DNA from: an uncultured Collinsella sp.
Lineage (GTDB): Bacteria; Actinomycetota; Coriobacteriia; Coriobacteriales; Coriobacteriaceae
Reading direction: 5' to 3'
Assembly (NCBI GenBank): GCA_900758475.1
Contig: CAAERQ010000021.1
Span: 1 to 64,000 of the forward strand
Length of the DNA stretch: 64,000 bases
A model generated the notes under the pieces. The model saw nothing but the letters and a program-made list of their open reading frames with translations, searched no databases and was not told where the DNA came from. Both the position numbers and the translations under genes were made by a program. This document shows positions 60,194 through 64,000 of the stretch, one piece after another; position 1 is the first letter of the stretch; the number at the start of each line of letters is the position of its first letter.

Positions 60194-62131
60194 TTAGTTG
60201 CTAGACTCGGAGTCGTCGCCGGAACCGGAGATGGAAACCGTCAGCGTGATCGTGCTGTCGGTGGACTGCTTGCCAGTGGGGGAGACGCCCGTCACGGTGG
60301 CGTTTTCGTTGCCACTCACGGGGTTGCCGTTCTGATCGCAGAATGCGATGTTGTAGAATCCGGCGTTGTTGAGCGCGGTGACGGCGGCGGAGATGCTCTT
60401 GCCGTACAGGTTGCCCGGAACGCTGGCCTTGCCGGACTTCTTGGCGATGACGACGGTGATCGTGGCGCCGGGCTTCTGCTTGCCGCTGGGGTTCCAGCTA
60501 ATGACGGTGCCCTCGGTGACGGAATCGTTCTCCTGGTAGCTCACGTTGACGCCAAAACCGGCCATGTCGAGAGCGTTGCGCGCCTGGGCCTCGGTCATGT
60601 CGGTCAGATCGGGCACCGAGGTGGTGTCCGGGCCGCCAGAGACCTTGTACGAGATGGTCGTGCCCTTCTCGACCTCCTTGCCGGCAGCAGTGCCCTGCTC
60701 AAAGACCTGGCCCTCTTCGGCCTCATTGGCTTCCTCCGAAGCGCTGCCCTTCAGCCCCACGCTTGCCAGTGCGGCCTCGGCCTGGTCCTTGGTCAGGCCG
60801 AGGAGCTGCGGAACCTCAACCTTCTCGGAGGGCTTAGGGCCCTTGGAGATTACCAGGTTCACCCTCGAGCCCTTGGCCTTCTTGGTGTTGCCGTTGGGGG
60901 TCTGCTCGGCGACTTTTCCCTCGTCGACATCGTCGTTGTAGCTCTGGTCGACGGTGCCAACCTCAAGGCCGGCTTCCTTGATCAACTCAATAGCGGTTTC
61001 CTGGTCCTTGCCCAGCACATCGGGCACCGTGACCTGTTCGCCGCTGAACATGCCCGTGGCAAAGGCCACCACAACGCCAATCACGGCGACGGCGGCAATC
61101 ACGGCGGCGATGATCTTGTTCTTGTTGGACTTAGGCTTCTCGACCTCGTAGGAGCCCGTGGAGCCCGAGACAGCGCTACGGGCGGTGTTCTGACCGCTCA
61201 CGCCCGAGACGGGACGAACCATAGCGCGCGTTGAGTCGGAAAGCTCGCGGGTCTTGGTGGCACCCAGGTCGCCGGCGGCACCGATGATGCGCGTGGGCTC
61301 CGAGACGTTGACGGCACGGCCGGAAAGGTAGCTGTTGAGCACCTGGCGCAGCTCGTCGGCCGTCTGGAAGCGGTTTGCCGGGTCCTTCTCCATGCACTTG
61401 AGGATGATGCGCTCCAGGTCGGCATCGACGCCGGAGTTGATCTGGCTCGGCGGGATGGGGAGCTCGTTGACCTGCTTGAGCGCGACCGAGATGGCGTCGT
61501 CGCCGTCAAAGGGTACGCGGCCGGTGGCACACTCGTACATGACGACACCCAGCGAGTAGATATCCGAGGTGGGGCCGAGGTCCTGGCCGCGGGTCTGCTC
61601 GGGGCTTACATAGTGGGCGGTGCCCAGCACGTTGTTATCCTGCGTGAGGTGGCTGTTCTTGGCGCGTGCGATGCCAAAATCCATGACCTTGATGTTGCCG
61701 TCGGGCAGCACCATGATGTTTTGCGGCTTAATGTCGCGGTGGATGATCTCGTGCTTGTGTGCGACCGAAAGCGCGGAGCTGATCTGCGAGCCGATCTGCG
61801 CGACCTTCTTGGGATCGAGGGCGCCGTGGCTCTTGATGCCGCTCTTAAGGTCGGTACCGCGCAGGTACTCCATGACGATGTAATAGGTGTCGCCGTCCTT
61901 GCCCCAGTCGTAGACGCCCACGATATAGGGGGAGGACAGGCCGGCAGCTGCCTGGGCCTCCTGCTTAAAGCGGGCGGCGAAGGTGGCATCGCCGGCATAC
62001 TGCGGCAGCATGATCTTGACGGCAACCGTGCGGTCGAGGACCTGATCCTGTGCACGGAAGACGGTCGCCATACCGCCCGTTCCCACCTTATCCTTGAGGA
62101 GGTATCTTCCCCCGAGGACCCTCTGTTCCAT
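60194..62131 (-). CDS. pknB: PASTA-domain Ser/Thr protein kinase (PknB/StkP-like)
   Basis: A 645-residue membrane kinase. The kinase domain (residues about 8-270) has the glycine loop KVGTGGMATVF, VAVKIML, IIHRDIKPQNIM, MDFGIAR and AHYVSPEQTRG. A juxtamembrane region, one membrane helix (IIAAVIAAVAVIGVVVAFATG, about 342-362) and four extracytoplasmic PASTA repeats follow (VTVPDVLGKDQETAIELIKEAG is the first). It senses cell-wall fragments and controls growth and division. AGGAG precedes the ATG at 62131. The FtsW-PBP gene upstream on the same strand is a usual neighbour. Confidence 0.96.
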   Translation of the reverse strand: MEQRVLGGRYLLKDKVGTGGMATVFRAQDQVLDRTVAVKIMLPQYAGDATFAARFKQEAQAAAGLSSPYIVGVYDWGKDGDTYYIVMEYLRGTDLKSGIKSHGALDPKKVAQIGSQISSALSVAHKHEIIHRDIKPQNIMVLPDGNIKVMDFGIARAKNSHLTQDNNVLGTAHYVSPEQTRGQDLGPTSDIYSLGVVMYECATGRVPFDGDDAISVALKQVNELPIPPSQINSGVDADLERIILKCMEKDPANRFQTADELRQVLNSYLSGRAVNVSEPTRIIGAAGDLGATKTRELSDSTRAMVRPVSGVSGQNTARSAVSGSTGSYEVEKPKSNKNKIIAAVIAAVAVIGVVVAFATGMFSGEQVTVPDVLGKDQETAIELIKEAGLEVGTVDQSYNDDVDEGKVAEQTPNGNTKKAKGSRVNLVISKGPKPSEKVEVPQLLGLTKDQAEAALASVGLKGSASEEANEAEEGQVFEQGTAAGKEVEKGTTISYKVSGGPDTTSVPDLTDMTEAQARNALDMAGFGVNVSYQENDSVTEGTVISWNPSGKQKPGATITVVIAKKSGKASVPGNLYGKSISAAVTALNNAGFYNIAFCDQNGNPVSGNENATVTGVSPTGKQSTDSTITLTVSISGSGDDSESSN

Positions 62132-62263
62132 TCCTGCTCCTAACATAACTATTCGCTCAACGATGTGTGTAGTACCAAATGTGTGGCCGCTGGGGCCGTG
62201 TGGAGCGTTGCCGCTAGCTCATCGGCCGCGGCGCGCCATAAGTATCCGCTTTGATCATGGGCA

Positions 62264-64000
62264 TCACGCTCCCTGTGCGGCGAGCGCCGCGGTCAGGACG
62301 ATGCCGGCAATCTTGGCCGCCTCGACGTCGTGTTTGTCGTAATCCTCCAAGGCCACCGAGATGGCAACCGTGGGTGAATCGTAAGGTGCAAAGCCAACAA
62401 ACATAGAGTTGACGTTGGTGCCGCCGGTCTCGGCCGAACCGGTCTTGCCGGCAACCTTGACGCCCGGAATCTGGGCATCGGTGCCGGTACCGGACTGGAC
62501 GACGGCGAGCATGGCCTGCTTAACCTGGTCGGCCGTGGCAGAGCTGACAGCCTGGCCCAGCGAGCGGGACTGCGTGGTCTTAACCACGGTTCCGTCCGGG
62601 GCGAGTATCTGGGACACAAAGAACGGATCCATGACTACGCCGCTGTTGGCGATAGCCGCAGCAATCACGCAATTCTGCATAACGGTGGTCTGCGGGCCAG
62701 GCGTGTGGTCCATGCCGACGGGCTGGCCGGCGCCTGCCCAAGCGGTCTCCCACTCGGTCATAAGCGACGGGTCGGCCATGATGGAAGCCGCGGTGGTCAG
62801 ATCCTGACCGAGCTTTTGACCGTAGCCAAAGGCATTGGCAAACTGGACGAGCGAGCTGGCACCGACCTCGTTGGCCACCTGGCCAAAGACGACGTTGGAC
62901 GACACGGCGAAGGCCTGCTGCAGGCTGATGGTGCCGTAGCTCTCGTTGGCAGAGTTGGTGACCGGCGCGTTGCCGATGTCCATGGAGCCGGGCGCCTGGT
63001 ACGTGCTGGTAAGGCTGGCGGTGCCGGTTTCGAGCGCCGCGGAGAGTGTGACGACCTTAAAGGTCGAGCCCGGGGTGTAAAGCGCGTCCATGGCACGGTC
63101 GTACATGGAGCCGTCCTCGCCGCCGCCCGACTGGAGCAACGCGTCGATGTTGGTGTTGTCGTAGGTGGGCGAGCTCGCGCACGCAAGGACCGCACCGGTG
63201 CGCGGATCCATGACCACCACAGCGCCCTTAAAGCCCTTGAGCGCCTGCTCGGCAGCCGTCTGGATGCGCGAGTCGATGGTGAGCTTGGCGGTATTGCCCG
63301 GCTGGGTCTGCCCCGCGAGCGACGCGATGGCGTTGTTCCAGCTGGAGTAATCCTTGGACCCAGTGAGCGTATCGTTCATGACGCTCTCGATGCCGGCAGT
63401 GCCGTATTGCTGGCTCACGTAGCCCACCACGTGCGCGGCCATGTTGCCGTTGGGATAGGAGCGGGCGTAGGTGCCGTCCTCCTGTTGCAGCGACTCGGCT
63501 AGTGTCACGCCGTCGGACGTGATGATGGAGCCACGCTGGATGTACTTGGAGCGTGCGATGGTGTGGTTGTTGGTCGGCATGTCCTGATAGTCCTTCGCCT
63601 TGATGACCTGGACATAGGTGAGGTTGCCGATAAGGATGGCGAACAGCGCCGTGAAGGCAAGCACGGCACGAGTCAGACGGTTGGCAAGTGCCACGCGGCC
63701 GAGCACGCCGGACTCAGGCGTGTCGAGCAGGCGACGACGCATGCGAGAACCCGCGGAGTGGTTGCCGTGGCTGTAGGAAGATGCGTTGGCAAAACGCGTA
63801 CCGGTCGGGGCGGCAGCGGATGCGACCTGGTCATCGGTGATGGCGGCCATGGTGCCGGTGCCGGTGAGCTCGGCTTCGCGTCCGGTTGCCTCGTCGCCGG
63901 CGCGCAGCAGCAGCGCGACGATGATAAAGCTCGCCAGCAGCGAGGAGCCACCCTGGCTCATAAAGGGCAGGGTGACGCCGGTCAGCGGGATCAGGCGGGT
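62264..64000 (-). CDS. FtsW/RodA-PBP fusion, incomplete at window edge
   Basis: The open frame enters from the right edge with no stop. Its first visible residues, RLIPLTGVTLPFMSQGGSSL, are the C-terminal signature of SEDS glycan polymerases (FtsW/RodA), ending in a membrane helix. After a linker of about 75 residues, a second membrane helix (VLAFTALFAILIGNLTYVQV) begins a class B penicillin-binding protein. Its transpeptidase motifs are STFK (DNA 63047-63071), SSN (about 62882-62909) and KTG (about 62427-62453). Polymerase and transpeptidase, normally two proteins, therefore appear joined in one chain. The kinase gene lies 132 bases downstream. Confidence 0.88.
   Translation of the reverse strand, partial: TRLIPLTGVTLPFMSQGGSSLLASFIIVALLLRAGDEATGREAELTGTGTMAAITDDQVASAAAPTGTRFANASSYSHGNHSAGSRMRRRLLDTPESGVLGRVALANRLTRAVLAFTALFAILIGNLTYVQVIKAKDYQDMPTNNHTIARSKYIQRGSIITSDGVTLAESLQQEDGTYARSYPNGNMAAHVVGYVSQQYGTAGIESVMNDTLTGSKDYSSWNNAIASLAGQTQPGNTAKLTIDSRIQTAAEQALKGFKGAVVVMDPRTGAVLACASSPTYDNTNIDALLQSGGGEDGSMYDRAMDALYTPGSTFKVVTLSAALETGTASLTSTYQAPGSMDIGNAPVTNSANESYGTISLQQAFAVSSNVVFGQVANEVGASSLVQFANAFGYGQKLGQDLTTAASIMADPSLMTEWETAWAGAGQPVGMDHTPGPQTTVMQNCVIAAAIANSGVVMDPFFVSQILAPDGTVVKTTQSRSLGQAVSSATADQVKQAMLAVVQSGTGTDAQIPGVKVAGKTGSAETGGTNVNSMFVGFAPYDSPTVAISVALEDYDKHDVEAAKIAGIVLTAALAAQGA

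Noticed and set aside
59938..60204. 88-codon plus-strand frame near the second tRNA fragment
   Set aside because: It translates the tRNA fragment, its terminator and the kinase terminator, so it is not a protein gene.

Overview
The window is a high-G+C bacterial chromosome segment. It most resembles the Coriobacteriia (Actinomycetota), probably a gut Collinsella-type organism. This is an inference from an HspR-controlled dnaK-grpE-dnaJ-hspR cluster, a PASTA-kinase next to an FtsW/penicillin-binding protein gene, many PTS and anaerobic-metabolism genes, and intergenic spaces packed with short palindromes. No plasmid or complete phage genes were seen.

Layout. 0.3-9 kb: carbohydrate genes (RpiR regulator, large glycosidase, AraC regulator, GH1 6-phospho-beta-glucosidase, PTS IIA), a lipoprotein and a HAD phosphatase. 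9-15 kb: the hydrogenase maturation operon hypF-hypC-hypD-hypE and the nickel regulator nikR; hypA lies far away at 54.8 kb, and no hydrogenase structural genes or hypB are present. 15-25.7 kb: an accessory block with visibly lower G+C. It holds an AAA ATPase preceded by tandem 23-bp repeats, a small XRE regulator, and a tightly coupled operon. That operon encodes a lidless Hsp70, a J-like/TPR membrane protein, a GrpE-like protein, an FtsK/EccC-like ATPase, a coiled-coil tail-anchored protein, an 87-residue helical-hairpin protein, a membrane-anchored peptidoglycan amidase and a zinc-ribbon/YARHG protein interrupted by one in-frame TAG.

25.8-33.5 kb: thioredoxin, a LytTR/GHKL two-component system, the nadA-nadB-nadC-niaR NAD operon with a 44-bp perfect palindrome at its promoter, and a ferredoxin. 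34-46 kb: the housekeeping heat-shock genes dnaK-grpE-dnaJ-hspR and clpB, whose upstream regions share a 27-bp palindromic motif, separated by an aconitase-family hydratase and two exported proteins set among clustered palindromes. 46.7-55 kb: a second AAA_14-type ATPase with its own palindromic promoter, membrane proteins, a TetR regulator with twin operators, a large Fe-S/FAD oxidoreductase and hypA. 55.5-58.8 kb: a mannose-type PTS (IIAB, IIC, IID, DUF956). 58.9-60.1 kb: tRNA-Arg(CCT) followed by tRNA-derived fragments and a 90-bp direct repeat enclosing a small toxin-like peptide. 60.2-64 kb: PASTA Ser/Thr kinase and an FtsW-PBP fusion running off the right edge.

The most unusual element is the 17.1-25.7 kb operon. 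It reads as a dedicated Hsp70 chaperone set joined to an FtsK/EccC-type motor, a possible WXG100-like small protein and a wall hydrolase: a candidate envelope-spanning export or assembly system that I cannot match to a described one. The window thus carries two independent Hsp70 systems, one housekeeping and one specialised.
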